A stretch of DNA of 33,680 nt from Candidatus Sulfopaludibacter sp. SbA3 (GCA_945893365.1 CAMDED010000080.1:1-33680), one strand, 5' to 3'. Positions 1-7,788 are shown, counted from the first letter of the stretch. Notes: a model not told the origin generated them from the sequence alone. Program-made: numbers and translations.

Positions 1-213
1 CTGAATCGGCACCTGAAAGGTTGGATGAACTACTTCTCCTTTGGGTACCCATCGAGTGTCTACTGTGAGATCGAACGCTATGTTCGGGATCGTCTCATCC
101 AGCATCTGCAACGACGCAGCCAACGGCCATACCGTCCTCCGCCAGGTGAGGGATGGCTACAGCATTTGGCGCGCTTGGGGCTGGTCCGCATGTCGGGAAA
201 TGCGAAAGCCTGA
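1..213 (+). CDS. ltrA: Group II intron reverse transcriptase/maturase, C-terminal fragment
   Basis: This is the last 70 residues of a group II intron-encoded protein, open at the window edge. The reading frame starts LNRHLKGWMNYFSFGY and continues through RYVRDRLIQHLQRRSQRP to a TGA at 211-213. This matches the end of the maturase (domain X) region that binds the intron RNA and helps it fold and splice. The reverse transcriptase palm with its YADD motif must lie upstream. The stop falls just before domain V, as is usual when the ORF sits in domain IV. ltrA is the generic family symbol. Confidence 0.85.
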   Translation: MNRHLKGWMNYFSFGYPSSVYCEIERYVRDRLIQHLQRRSQRPYRPPPGEGWLQHLARLGLVRMSGNAKA

Positions 214-228
214 GGCGAGAGCTTTCAG

Positions 229-315
229 GAGAGCCGGACGTGGGAAATCTGCATCTCCGGTTCGACGAGGGGAGAGCGGGTCGCGCAACTCGTGTCGCCT
301 TCTCTCCTACTCTAC
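229..315 (+). ncRNA. Group II intron domains V and VI
   Basis: Domain V starts at about 230: GAGCCGGA (231-238) pairs with TCCGGTTC and carries the catalytic AGC triad, with GGAAA near the tip. Domain VI follows: GGAGAG pairs with CTCTCC at about 302-307. The branch-point adenosine is expected in the TACTCTAC tail at the 3' splice site. These are the catalytic core and branching helix of the ribozyme. Confidence 0.8.
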
Positions 316-480
316 CCCGAAGGTTATACGACGGATGGGCAGTTTTAGAAAACACTCAAACCCAGAAAGGAGGCCCGGCTACGGATCGCTTCGCTCCCGC
401 CTCCAGGCTCATTCTTCGATGAGAATATGCTGCCCCCTCGCTCCGATCTCCGTTTTTACAGTGCTTCCAAATGGTAAACA

Positions 481-747
481 TTGGCGACCCTCACGAATAC
501 AGGCGTGGGAGCCGCTACCAATACGACCATCACCAGCATCACGGCGATTACTAATGTCGCGGGTACAGGCCCTGTGACGGTGACCTCGGGCACGCCAGTA
601 AATCTGGGGACGGTCGTGCCGACGGCGTCCGCTACGGGCACGGTCACGTTCAACTGGCCGGCGACGGCTACCCGTGTGAAGTTCACAGTGAACTTCACTG
701 CCGACGGCGGGTATTCCGGCTCAAGCACCATCACAACGATCCGATAG
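481..747 (+). pseudogene. Fragment of a surface beta-repeat protein (3' end)
   Basis: An 88-residue open frame preceded by an in-frame TAA at 475 and having only a TTG start with no ribosome site. Its product is rich in Thr, Val, Gly and Ala (for example TLTNTGVGAATNTTITSI) and resembles the last beta-sandwich repeat of large secreted acidobacterial proteins. It lacks a signal peptide or anchor, so it is most easily read as the surviving end of a gene broken near the intron. It ends 11 bases before the PEP-CTERM gene. A genuine small protein cannot be excluded. Confidence 0.4.
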
Positions 748-758
748 GAGAGATACGT

Positions 759-1406
759 ATGACCATGCAAAGCAAATACTTCTTCACGGCGCTGATTCTT
801 GCGCTCGCTGCTTCCGCGCCTCTTCAGGCGAGCACCCTGCCTACGGGAGACTCGCTTTCTATCGAGTTGGATCCTGTGAACGGCGCAGTGCATGGCCCCC
901 TGGGCGCAACAGTCGGGTGGGGATTTACAGTTACCTGGAGTTCCGTAGACGGGCACTGGCTCTACTTTACGGGCAGCGGCATTGGTTCCGTGGCGCCGGG
1001 AGGATTCGAGTCAAACCCGAGCGTGCTTCAACTATATACAGACAACATCGGGGCTCAGGGCGGCCCCGTGAATTTCGCGATCGATCCAGGTTCGGGCGTG
1101 TGGACGAATCTTTTCGACGGAGTTTCGCAAGGGGTTGGCTTCTACATAATCACCAGCGATAGCAACCAGGTGGGAGCGAATGATTCAGGGCAAATTACGT
1201 TTTACTATAACGTTACGGATCTCGATCCAACGTTGCCCGGTAGCGTGAATCTTGGCGCCGGCTCTTACTACGGGTCATCCACGCAGTTCAGCGTGACGGT
1301 CGTTGACTCCGTGCCGGAGCCAAATTCTCTCGGATTGCTCTTGTCTGGAGCCGCTGTGCTCTTTGCGGTTGCTCGTCGCGCGCAAAGGCGCCGTACGGCA
1401 ACGTAG
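759..1406 (+). CDS. PEP-CTERM sorting-domain protein
   Basis: A 215-residue exported protein. The N-terminus is a signal peptide (YFFTALILALAASAPLQA). The middle is Gly/Ser/Thr/Asn-rich and low in lysine. The C-terminus has the PEP-CTERM tripartite signal: VPEP at about residue 185, a hydrophobic helix (LGLLLSGAAVLFAVA) and an arginine-rich tail (RRAQRRR). Such proteins are processed by an exosortase and linked to extracellular polysaccharide; no exosortase is in this window. GGAGAG lies 5 bases before the chosen ATG; a second ATG two codons later is possible. The body shows no recognised domain. Confidence 0.85.
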   Translation: MTMQSKYFFTALILALAASAPLQASTLPTGDSLSIELDPVNGAVHGPLGATVGWGFTVTWSSVDGHWLYFTGSGIGSVAPGGFESNPSVLQLYTDNIGAQGGPVNFAIDPGSGVWTNLFDGVSQGVGFYIITSDSNQVGANDSGQITFYYNVTDLDPTLPGSVNLGAGSYYGSSTQFSVTVVDSVPEPNSLGLLLSGAAVLFAVARRAQRRRTAT

Positions 1407-1435
1407 AGTGGCGTAGACGCAGGGACTCGTGTCCG

Positions 1436-3226
1436 TTACCAGCCGATCGCGTAGCTGTCCGTTGCCGGAGCCGCGCCTCCCATCAATACGCCGGTTGCCG
1501 AGTTGACGAGAATCGCCTTCACGCTGCCGACTCCCTTTGCGTCATGGGTTACGACGTTGTGGCCGAGCTTCGCCAGGTCGCGGCGCAGCTGCTCTGGCAA
1601 GCGTTCCGAAACCGAAAGCGTGCCGCCTACTTGATGGGGGATTAGCGACCGCCTCAGCGACGAGGTCACAACGTAGGGCTGCTCCACCGCCTGCTGCACG
1701 TTCATTCCAAATTCCGCGAAGTTGAGGAAGAATTGAAGCTGCGCTTGCGGCATGGTGTCGCCGCCGGGAGTTCCGAATACGAGGAAAGGCTTCTTGTCCT
1801 TCAACACGAGCACCGGATTTAGCGTCATCCGCGGCCGCTTGCGCGGCGCAACCACGTTCACGTCCTTCGGGTCCGTGTAGAAAAGGCCCATGCGGTTGTT
1901 GAGGAAAAAGCCAGGCTCGGCGTACATGGAGTTGCCGAAATCGGACCAGATCGTGCTGGTCATCGATACCATGTTGCGCTCCTTGTCGACGGCGGCTACG
2001 TAGGTGGTGAGTCCCTCGATCCATTCCGGGAAGGCGGCCGCTCCGGTGAGCACGCGCTCGGTCCCCGCGCGCGCTGTATAGACTGGCGGCCGCTCCGTGG
2101 GTGCGTGTGCAGCGGCCTGGCGCGGATTGCCCGGAGGGGCGAGACCGTCGATCGCGCGGTCCGGCCGGATAAGAGCACGGCGGCGCGCCGCGTATTCCTT
2201 CGAGAGCATCTCGCGCATGGGAATATCCTTGATGAAGCGAGGGTCGCCGACATAAGCGTCGCGGTCGGCGAAGGCGAGCTTCAAGGCTTCGGTGACATAG
2301 TGCAGGTAGAGTGGGGAGTTGTGGCCCATGGCTTTCAGATGCACGCCTTCGAGAATGTTGAGCGCCTGCAGCATCACGTGCCCGTGCGAGTTTGGAGGAC
2401 AACCGTAAATGTCGTAGCCCTTGTAGCGGATGTGCAAGGGTTCGGCTTCCTCGGCGTTGAAGTCCGCGAAATCCGAGGCGTCGAGCATGGAGCCGCCGTT
2501 GGCGTTCAGATATTCGACGATGCGGCGGGCGATGGGGCCGCGATAGAACGCGTCGCTGCCGCCGGCGGCGATGGCGCGGAAGGTCCGGCCGAGCTCGGGT
2601 TGCGCCACGACGTCGCCCATTTTCACCGGGCCGCCGTTTCGGAACCAGACACGCGTGGTGGAGGGGAACGGCGCGAGGCGTGGTTGATTCCTCTTGAATA
2701 CGTTCTGCAAATTCTCGCTCACCACGAAACCGCGCTCGGCGAGGTCAACGGAGGGCGCGAGGATTTGTGCCCGGTTCAGGCGGCCGTACTTTTGTGCGGC
2801 GAGAAGAAGGGCGCTGGTCGCGCCGGGGACCAGGGGCGCGATGGACCCGTCTTCCCGTTGTCCGCCACGGGCGGCCAGTTCGGCGATTGAAGCGCTTTTC
2901 GGCGCCCAGCCACTGCCGTTGACGAACTTCACTTCGCCGGTTTTCGCGAGGTAGATCAGTATGAAGAGGTCGCCGCCGAGGCCGGTACGGCTCGGTTCAA
3001 GAACGGTGCTGGAGAATCCGGCGGCTGCGGCGGCGTCGATCGCGTTTCCGCCCTGCGCGAGCATCTTGTAGCCGGTCATCGAGACGCCGTAGTGGCCCGA
3101 GGAGACCATGCCGTCCATGCCGAGTACGACCGGACGCCAGGTGGAGGTTTGGGCCCAAGCGGCTTGAACGATAACGCAGGCGGCGAAGGTGACGGTGAAG
3201 AAGTGCATTGGCTGATTCTTCCACAT
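1436..3226 (-). CDS. ggt: Gamma-glutamyltransferase (GGT family), exported
   Basis: A 596-residue N-terminal nucleophile hydrolase that would transfer or hydrolyse gamma-glutamyl groups (glutathione and related substrates) outside the cytoplasm. Evidence is the GGT block RTGLGGDLFILIY near the N-terminus, the autoprocessing site GLTTYVAAVD with Thr407 as the predicted nucleophile, then VSMTSTIWSDFGNSM, FFLNNRMG and GTPGGDTMPQAQLQFFLN. The TTY after the cleavage point replaces the more usual TTH. A signal peptide ends AAWAQ. The start at 3226 (MWKNQPMHFF) is preferred because it gives a lysine in the signal n-region. The ATG at 3208 has a GGAAG ribosome site and is the main alternative. The gene is divergent from the zinc-ribbon gene, 28 bases away. 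Confidence 0.93.
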   Translation of the reverse strand: MWKNQPMHFFTVTFAACVIVQAAWAQTSTWRPVVLGMDGMVSSGHYGVSMTGYKMLAQGGNAIDAAAAAGFSSTVLEPSRTGLGGDLFILIYLAKTGEVKFVNGSGWAPKSASIAELAARGGQREDGSIAPLVPGATSALLLAAQKYGRLNRAQILAPSVDLAERGFVVSENLQNVFKRNQPRLAPFPSTTRVWFRNGGPVKMGDVVAQPELGRTFRAIAAGGSDAFYRGPIARRIVEYLNANGGSMLDASDFADFNAEEAEPLHIRYKGYDIYGCPPNSHGHVMLQALNILEGVHLKAMGHNSPLYLHYVTEALKLAFADRDAYVGDPRFIKDIPMREMLSKEYAARRRALIRPDRAIDGLAPPGNPRQAAAHAPTERPPVYTARAGTERVLTGAAAFPEWIEGLTTYVAAVDKERNMVSMTSTIWSDFGNSMYAEPGFFLNNRMGLFYTDPKDVNVVAPRKRPRMTLNPVLVLKDKKPFLVFGTPGGDTMPQAQLQFFLNFAEFGMNVQQAVEQPYVVTSSLRRSLIPHQVGGTLSVSERLPEQLRRDLAKLGHNVVTHDAKGVGSVKAILVNSATGVLMGGAAPATDSYAIGW

Positions 3227-3238
3227 TTTGCGGTTTGA

Positions 3239-3244
3239 TAGAAT
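3239..3244 (+). promoter_or_regulatory. Candidate -10 box (TAGAAT) for the zinc-ribbon gene
   Basis: TAGAAT lies 10 bases before the ATG at 3255 and there is no Shine-Dalgarno sequence, so the transcript may be leaderless or nearly so. The same AT-rich 28 bases must also hold the promoter of the divergent ggt gene (TATCAA on the minus strand, 8 bases before its ATG). Confidence 0.4.
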
Positions 3245-3254
3245 AGATATTTCC

Positions 3255-3695
3255 ATGGCGCAGCGTTGTCCGGATTGCGGAAGTCCGAATCTAAGTTTGG
3301 TACACGGGCGGAGCCTGCGCGAAAAGTGGCGCAGACTTCTCGGTGGACGGTCGTTTCGATGCCGGGAATGCCGTGGGCGTTTTCAGACGGACGCGGGCTG
3401 GAGCTTTCTGCGCGCCGTTCATGCACGCTGCCCGAAATGTTTGCGCACGGATCTGACCGACCTGAAAGCGCCTGGAGGCGGACCTACGATTATCGGGAAA
3501 CTCGTTGGGAGTTTCAGGCCAAACTCCTACCGCTGCGAGTACTGCCACAAGGACTTTTTGAGTTTTCTGCCTCTAAGAAGGGCGTTTGACGTGCGGACTT
3601 ACGCGCAACAAGCTCTCAATAAGGCGCTGCATCCAGGGAGGCAGCGCAGGGGCAGGACGAGGATTGCGAATAGCAAAAAAAATGGTTCCAAGTGA
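3255..3695 (+). CDS. Small protein with two zinc ribbons, unknown function
   Basis: A 146-residue basic protein. It has four Cys-x2-Cys pairs forming two zinc-ribbon-like units: CPDCG (about residue 5) with CRECRGRF (about 37), and CPKC (about 60) with CEYCHKDF (about 92). Between the ribbons are Arg/Lys-rich helices (REKWRRLLGGR), and the tail is strongly basic (PGRQRRGRTRIANSKKNGSK). This composition fits nucleic-acid or ribosome binding, but no family is recognised. The ATG at 3255 is preferred to the TTG at 3228, which would overlap the promoter region. It is divergent from ggt. Confidence 0.75.
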   Translation: MAQRCPDCGSPNLSLVHGRSLREKWRRLLGGRSFRCRECRGRFQTDAGWSFLRAVHARCPKCLRTDLTDLKAPGGGPTIIGKLVGSFRPNSYRCEYCHKDFLSFLPLRRAFDVRTYAQQALNKALHPGRQRRGRTRIANSKKNGSK

Positions 3696-4446
3696 TCCAA
3701 ATCACAGCTTCACTCACCACCGGCATGCACGGTCTGAGTAATGCTTTCGGGCTTGCCGGACCTTCCGATTCTTTGCTCCCCGCTTCCGCCTTTGGGCCGA
3801 AACGGATTAACGCGCTGAACCGAGCCTGCTAGCTGCACCCGTAAGGGACCGGTTTCTCGAGACGGCCTTTCGCTCTTCCGCAGCGGCTGCCCGTTTCCAG
3901 GCCACCACTCCGAAGTCAAAGCTCCAAACCTGCCTCTTCGCCACCTTCGCTTCGTTTTCACCACGCCCGTTCGGACCGGGACTCCCCCGCCCATTCCGGT
4001 TAGCCCCGGCATGAGCAAGTTCACCGCCCCGTTCCCGTTGCGCGGATCCAATTCCGCTATCCCAGCCTCTCCCGGAGATCCACTCCCCTTTGGGTTTCTT
4101 TCGTCACCCTCCGGATCAAAGCGATCCCTCCGTTCCCGGCTGAAAAGTCCACCTTCAAAGAAGCCCGATTTCCCTTCGCTCCCCGCCCGCGGCTTTATTA
4201 TTAGGACCGCTTGCGGATCAACGTTCCAGAATCGCTACTTCCTCTCCGGCTCGCTGTTCCTTAGAACCTCTTGGAACCAAGTTCATGTTGAACCAAATCG
4301 CGATTATAGTCAATCAAAAAAAGGGAATACCCCCGAGATTTCCACAGGTTTATTCGGATTTGTAATCAAGGTGTTACAGAGTCGAGCCGTGGATAGGCTG
4401 TTCATAAAACATCGCGGGCAGAAAATGCTTTCGCAGAACCGCCCAT
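3696..4446. other. 750-base stretch with no credible gene
   Basis: No open frame here has family resemblance, a good start or plausible composition. The plus strand is unusually pyrimidine-rich for about 550 bases (roughly 3750-4260), and AT content rises at 4290-4370. Short perfect inverted repeats are present: CCCG/CGGG at 3966-3980, CCGCTTGCGG at 4207-4216 and CTTGGAACCAAG at 4270-4281. It may be decayed coding sequence or a non-coding RNA on the minus strand. Confidence 0.5.
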
Positions 4447-4719
4447 CTATCGAATACGGAACGAAGTGACGTTCTCGACCGCGGCTTCCTGTTCATCCAC
4501 GCCTCGAATATCGGCAAACCGAGGTCCCACCCGCAAAGCACCGCTGAACCGGTCGAGCTGGGGCGGCAAGCCCACGGCATAGACTTCGACACGGCCATCG
4601 GCGAGGTTTCGGGCGTAGCCGCTGACGGAGTTCTCAAGAGCCGCCCGCTCGGCGAACGCCCGGTACCCGACGCCTTGCACGCGTCCGCTCACGACGTAGC
4701 GCCTGGCGGTCCTGGTCAG
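4447..4719 (-). CDS. acyP: Acylphosphatase
   Basis: A 90-residue cytoplasmic enzyme that hydrolyses acyl phosphates such as carbamoyl phosphate or 1,3-bisphosphoglycerate. The signature SGRVQGVGYRAFAE carries the phosphate-binding loop and catalytic Arg20. GYARNLADGRVEV carries catalytic Asn38. The end is FRIR, typical of the family. There is no ATG, GTG or TTG in a sensible place: the next start codon in frame is the GTG at 4692, which would remove strand beta-1. Starting at CTG 4719 gives exactly the family length, overlaps the TGA of the upstream barrel gene as CTGA, and has TAGGG 8 bases upstream. A CTG start with translational coupling is therefore inferred. Confidence 0.88.
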   Translation of the reverse strand: MTRTARRYVVSGRVQGVGYRAFAERAALENSVSGYARNLADGRVEVYAVGLPPQLDRFSGALRVGPRFADIRGVDEQEAAVENVTSFRIR

Positions 4720-5276
4720 AACGTGATCCCTACCAGGAACACGGCTTGGTTGCGATTCGAAGTGAACTCCGCAAGCGCGGCTGGAATGAGGTTTCCGCCC
4801 CAGCGCGTGTAGCGGATTTCGGGCGAAATTTTGATAAAGGGCAGGCGCAGCTCCAGGCCGCCGCCGGCGACCGCCCCGGTATTCGTGCGCTCTTCGACGC
4901 TGAGCGTCCGGGCAAACTGCGACAAGCCGCTGAGGCGGTGAAACGAGAAGCCGCCATTCAGGAAGGGACGCACGCGGCCGCCTCCGTGGACGTACTTCGC
5001 GAGCAGGGGAAACTCCCAAGTTCGCCCCGATACGGTCGAATACTCCACAGTGCGGTAGAGAGCATCGGCTTCAACCCAGAGCCCTCCGATGAGGCGCACC
5101 TCGACGGTCGGACCAACGGTGTAGCGCTTCGATTCCAGATTGAACGGCGTGGGGTTTTGAATCGCCTTGAACGCGTCATTCAAGGGAACGCCGGCGCGCG
5201 CGCCGAAGCAGATGCGCTGCGGATAGGCGGGCGCGGCGGCGAGAAAGAGGATCGGGACGATGGCGGTGAACTTCAT
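4716..5276 (-). CDS. Outer-membrane beta-barrel protein
   Basis: A 186-residue exported protein. The signal peptide (FTAIVPILFLAAAPAYPQ) is followed by alternating hydrophobic/polar strands such as YTVGPTVEVRLIGGLWVEAD, PFLNGGFSFHRL and ISPEIRYTRWGGNL. It ends in phenylalanine (VFLVGITF), the usual recognition signal for outer-membrane barrel assembly. It resembles the small OmpA-like/OMP_b-brl barrels with about eight strands; the substrate is unknown. AAGGAG lies 12 bases before ATG. Its last bases overlap the acylphosphatase start (CTGA). It is divergent from the CehA-like gene with only 18 bases between the two ATGs. Confidence 0.8.
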   Translation of the reverse strand: MKFTAIVPILFLAAAPAYPQRICFGARAGVPLNDAFKAIQNPTPFNLESKRYTVGPTVEVRLIGGLWVEADALYRTVEYSTVSGRTWEFPLLAKYVHGGGRVRPFLNGGFSFHRLSGLSQFARTLSVEERTNTGAVAGGGLELRLPFIKISPEIRYTRWGGNLIPAALAEFTSNRNQAVFLVGITF

Positions 5277-5280
5277 ACGT

Positions 5281-5286
5281 TATGAT
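5281..5286 (+). promoter_or_regulatory. Candidate -10 box (TATGAT) for the CehA-like gene
   Basis: TATGAT lies 8 bases before ATG 5295 and there is no ribosome-binding site, which fits a leaderless transcript. The box sits in the 18-base divergent interval, so the -35 region would fall inside the barrel gene. Confidence 0.4.
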
Positions 5287-5294
5287 GGCTCCTT

Positions 5295-6950
5295 ATGAAA
5301 CGCATACTGCTGGCGTCTCTGTTCGCGGCATTTCTTATTTTCGCCGACTTGCCCACGCGGAGTCCATTCCCGGGGCAGACGCGGGTGTCGCTTACGATTC
5401 GCGACGAGCGCGGCAATCCGACCGGCTTGCGGCTGCGCGTAACGAACGCGGCCGGCGAATACTTCGCGCCGCTCGGGCATCTTCCCAGGCCCGACGGCGC
5501 GCGCCGCTCGGCCACGGATCTGATCCTGGGGGATGGCGGCAAAGCCCCTTTGGAACTTCATGCCCTGGTCTACGACGGGGCTCAGGTCGACCTGCCGCCG
5601 GGCGCTTACACCTTTCACGCCCGCAAAGGTCTCGAGTACGAGATTGTCAATCAGCGCGTGGAGATTGCGAAGGCGGGTGAACAGACGGTACGGCTGCCCC
5701 TGCGAAAGTACGCCGATTTTGAAGCCATGGGCTGGTATCCGGGCGATACGCACATGCATTTCCCCGATCTCAACGGCGTGAGGTATCAAATGGAATGCGA
5801 GGGACTGCGCGTGTGCAGTCTGCTGCTGCTGAAGAGCGGGTATCCGAGTGGGCGGCCGGGCGACGGGCATTTTCAAAACGTGGAGCACTTCACGGGCAAA
5901 CTCGCGACGGTCTCGGACGCGCGGCACTTCGTGAAGGTGGGCGAGGAGTTCCGTCACGGGTTACTCGCGCATCTGATTTTTCAGAATCTCAAATCGATCG
6001 TCTGGCCGGTGAGCACGGGAGGGCTGAGGGAGAATGGCGCCGGCGGATTCGACTGGCCGCTGATGCTGCACGCGTGCGACGACGCGCACAAGCAGGGGGC
6101 GCTCGTTACCTGGGCGCACTGGCCGTACCCTTCGATGGAAGCGCCGATGGATATCGCTTTGGGACGGGTGGATTCTCTCGACATTCTGACGACGGGGAAT
6201 CCGTTCGAACACCATCCGATCCTGACGGGCATCTATAAGATGCAGGGGCCGAAGGCGTACTCGACGGCGCCCATCGACATGTACTATCACTATCTGAATT
6301 GCGGATTCCGGCTCGCCGTTTCGTCGGGCTCCGACAAGATGGGGCTCAATCCGCCGATGGGCAGCGCCCGTACGTATGTGAAGACGGATGGCGCGCTCGG
6401 GTACGATTCGTGGATCGAAGGTATTCGCAAGGGGCGGACTTTCATCAGCACTTACCCGCTGCTTGAGTTTTCGGTGGACGGCAGAGAGGCGGGCGACACG
6501 ATCACGCTGGCGCCGGGCAAGGCGAAACTGAAAGTGAAGGCGCGGGCACGGTCGCTCGAGCCCTACGAAGTGCTCGAGATACTGGTGAACGGGAAGGTCG
6601 TACGGACCGTGAAACCGGCGGGCTCGGACTTCAACGCATACATAGAGGATGCGATTGAGGTGGATCGGGGCGGGTGGATCGCGGCGCGGGCGCATGGTCC
6701 GAAAATGCTCGATTATGGCGCGACATGGTGGAAAATGCCGGTATTCGCGCACACCTCGCCGGTGTATCTCGAAATGAAAGGGCGTCCGGCTCCCGCGGCG
6801 GAGTCGGCGGGGTTGCTCCTCGATCAATTGGGGTACCTGGAGCGTTGGGCTGAAAGCCGGGCCAACTTCCCGCGGCGGGAAGATCGCGCGGAGGCTTTGC
6901 GCTATATCGCCGAGGCGAAGGCGATTTACGAAAAGAGAGCGAGAGAGTAA
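5295..6950 (+). CDS. CehA/McbA-like metallohydrolase (PHP-type), exported
   Basis: A 551-residue protein with a signal peptide (MKRILLASLFAAFLIFA). Residues about 30-140 look like a beta-sandwich. A PHP-type metal-binding domain follows: GDTHMHFPD (about 149), TWAHWPYPS (about 272) and VSSGSDKMG (about 344) supply the His/Asp ligands. After about residue 400 there is another beta-rich region (LKVKARARSLEPYEVLEILV). This combination matches the CehA/McbA family, whose founding members hydrolyse carbaryl; related proteins are probably general phosphoesterases or esterases, and the substrate here cannot be told. The stop TAA is followed after 11 bases by the GNAT gene, suggesting co-transcription. 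Confidence 0.8.
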   Translation: MKRILLASLFAAFLIFADLPTRSPFPGQTRVSLTIRDERGNPTGLRLRVTNAAGEYFAPLGHLPRPDGARRSATDLILGDGGKAPLELHALVYDGAQVDLPPGAYTFHARKGLEYEIVNQRVEIAKAGEQTVRLPLRKYADFEAMGWYPGDTHMHFPDLNGVRYQMECEGLRVCSLLLLKSGYPSGRPGDGHFQNVEHFTGKLATVSDARHFVKVGEEFRHGLLAHLIFQNLKSIVWPVSTGGLRENGAGGFDWPLMLHACDDAHKQGALVTWAHWPYPSMEAPMDIALGRVDSLDILTTGNPFEHHPILTGIYKMQGPKAYSTAPIDMYYHYLNCGFRLAVSSGSDKMGLNPPMGSARTYVKTDGALGYDSWIEGIRKGRTFISTYPLLEFSVDGREAGDTITLAPGKAKLKVKARARSLEPYEVLEILVNGKVVRTVKPAGSDFNAYIEDAIEVDRGGWIAARAHGPKMLDYGATWWKMPVFAHTSPVYLEMKGRPAPAAESAGLLLDQLGYLERWAESRANFPRREDRAEALRYIAEAKAIYEKRARE

Positions 6951-6961
6951 TAAGGGGAAGT

Positions 6962-7759
6962 CTGACGACACAATTCGTATTTTCAAATCTTGCGCTGGCG
7001 CGCCGCCTGGAGGAAGCCGAGGCGCTCGCGGGCGTGGAGACGGCGGAGGCTGGGGGCGCGCCGGTTCTCCACATCGCGGGGGCGCATGCGGTCTTCATGG
7101 GGGATGGGTCTCCACTGACTCAGGTCCTTGGACTGGGCCTCGGAGGTCCGGTAACGGCTGAGGATCTGGACCAGGTGGAGGAGTTTTTCAGAAGCCGCGG
7201 CGCGACCGTCAATCTGCATGCCTGCCCGCTCGCGGACCCCTCGCTATTTGAACTTCTGGGAGACCGTTGTTATCGGACCGTCGAATTCAACAACGTGCTG
7301 GTGCGTGTACTGAACGCCGAGTTTACGCCGGCGCCGCTGCCGCCGGGTGTCGAAGTCCGGATCGCGGAGGAGTCCGACATGATTTTGTGGGCGGACGTGC
7401 TGGCGCGCAGTTTCTTCGAGCACGGCGCGATCACGGCCGAGGAGATGGAGGTTGGCATGAAGCTGTTCAAGAAGACGGACTCGCCGTGTTACCTTGCCTT
7501 CCTGGATGGCCGGCCGGCCGCCGGCGCGGCGATGTCTTTTCACGACGATCTGGCGATACTGTGCGGCGATGGAACGCCGCCGGAATTTCGGGGACGCGGA
7601 GTTCAGACGGCCCTGATTCACGCACGGCTTTCGGCCGCGGGGTCCAAGGGATGCCTGATGGCGACGGCTGCGACGGTCCCGGGCAGCGTTTCCCAGAGAA
7701 ACTACGAGCGCGCGGGATTTCGCGTGGCGTACACGAAGTCCATCATGCAGAAGAAGTAG
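6962..7759 (+). CDS. GNAT-family N-acetyltransferase
   Basis: A 265-residue protein with a C-terminal GNAT fold. Acetyl-CoA-binding motif A is PEFRGRGVQTALIHARL, and the end is SQRNYERAGFRVAYTKSIM. The N-terminal half resembles a second, degenerate GNAT unit (NLHACPLADPSLFELLGDRCY). The annotated-style GTG start at 7034 cuts off a helical N-terminus that reads naturally in frame from CTG 6962 (LTTQFVFSNLALARRLEEAE). AGGGGA lies 4-5 bases before that CTG and no ATG, GTG or TTG exists between the upstream gene and 7034. A CTG start is therefore preferred. The substrate is unknown. It lies 11 bases after the CehA-like gene. Confidence 0.82.
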   Translation: MTTQFVFSNLALARRLEEAEALAGVETAEAGGAPVLHIAGAHAVFMGDGSPLTQVLGLGLGGPVTAEDLDQVEEFFRSRGATVNLHACPLADPSLFELLGDRCYRTVEFNNVLVRVLNAEFTPAPLPPGVEVRIAEESDMILWADVLARSFFEHGAITAEEMEVGMKLFKKTDSPCYLAFLDGRPAAGAAMSFHDDLAILCGDGTPPEFRGRGVQTALIHARLSAAGSKGCLMATAATVPGSVSQRNYERAGFRVAYTKSIMQKK

Positions 7760-7775
7760 TCCGCGTTTCTCGTGA

Positions 7776-7781
7776 TAAATT
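7776..7781 (+). promoter_or_regulatory. Candidate -10 box (TAAATT) for the S10 peptidase gene
   Basis: GATAAATT ends 7 bases before ATG 7789, and no Shine-Dalgarno sequence is visible. This fits a leaderless start like several others in this window. Confidence 0.35.
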
Positions 7782-7788
7782 CGTGAAC

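Larger units (their letters stand above)
1..315 (+). mobile_element. Group II intron, 3' end (runs in from before the window)
   Basis: The window opens inside a bacterial group II intron. A maturase C-terminus (ends at 213) is followed directly by sequence that folds as intron domains V and VI. The 3' boundary is placed after the usual terminal sequence CTCCTACTCTAC at about 315. Everything upstream (domains I-IV and the reverse transcriptase proper) lies outside the window, so mobility cannot be judged. The flank immediately downstream has no intact gene until a small fragment at 481. Confidence 0.85.

Noticed and set aside
2105-2890. 261-codon plus-strand frame opposite ggt
   Set aside because: The minus-strand frame has full GGT motifs; the plus frame has none.
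3710-4051. 113-codon minus-strand frame in the large gap
   Set aside because: It is Arg/Gly-rich with no ribosome site, no conserved motif and no support in neighbouring frames.
4011-4469. 152-codon plus-strand frame in the large gap
   Set aside because: Its Ser/Pro/Arg-rich composition reflects the pyrimidine bias of the DNA, and it runs into the acylphosphatase gene.
4746-5285. 179-codon plus-strand frame opposite the outer-membrane barrel gene
   Set aside because: It has no motifs, and the opposite frame has a signal peptide, barrel strands and a terminal Phe.
7267-7788. Upstream extension of the S10 peptidase frame into the GNAT gene
   Set aside because: The extension is the GNAT gene read in another frame; a signal peptide begins at ATG 7789.
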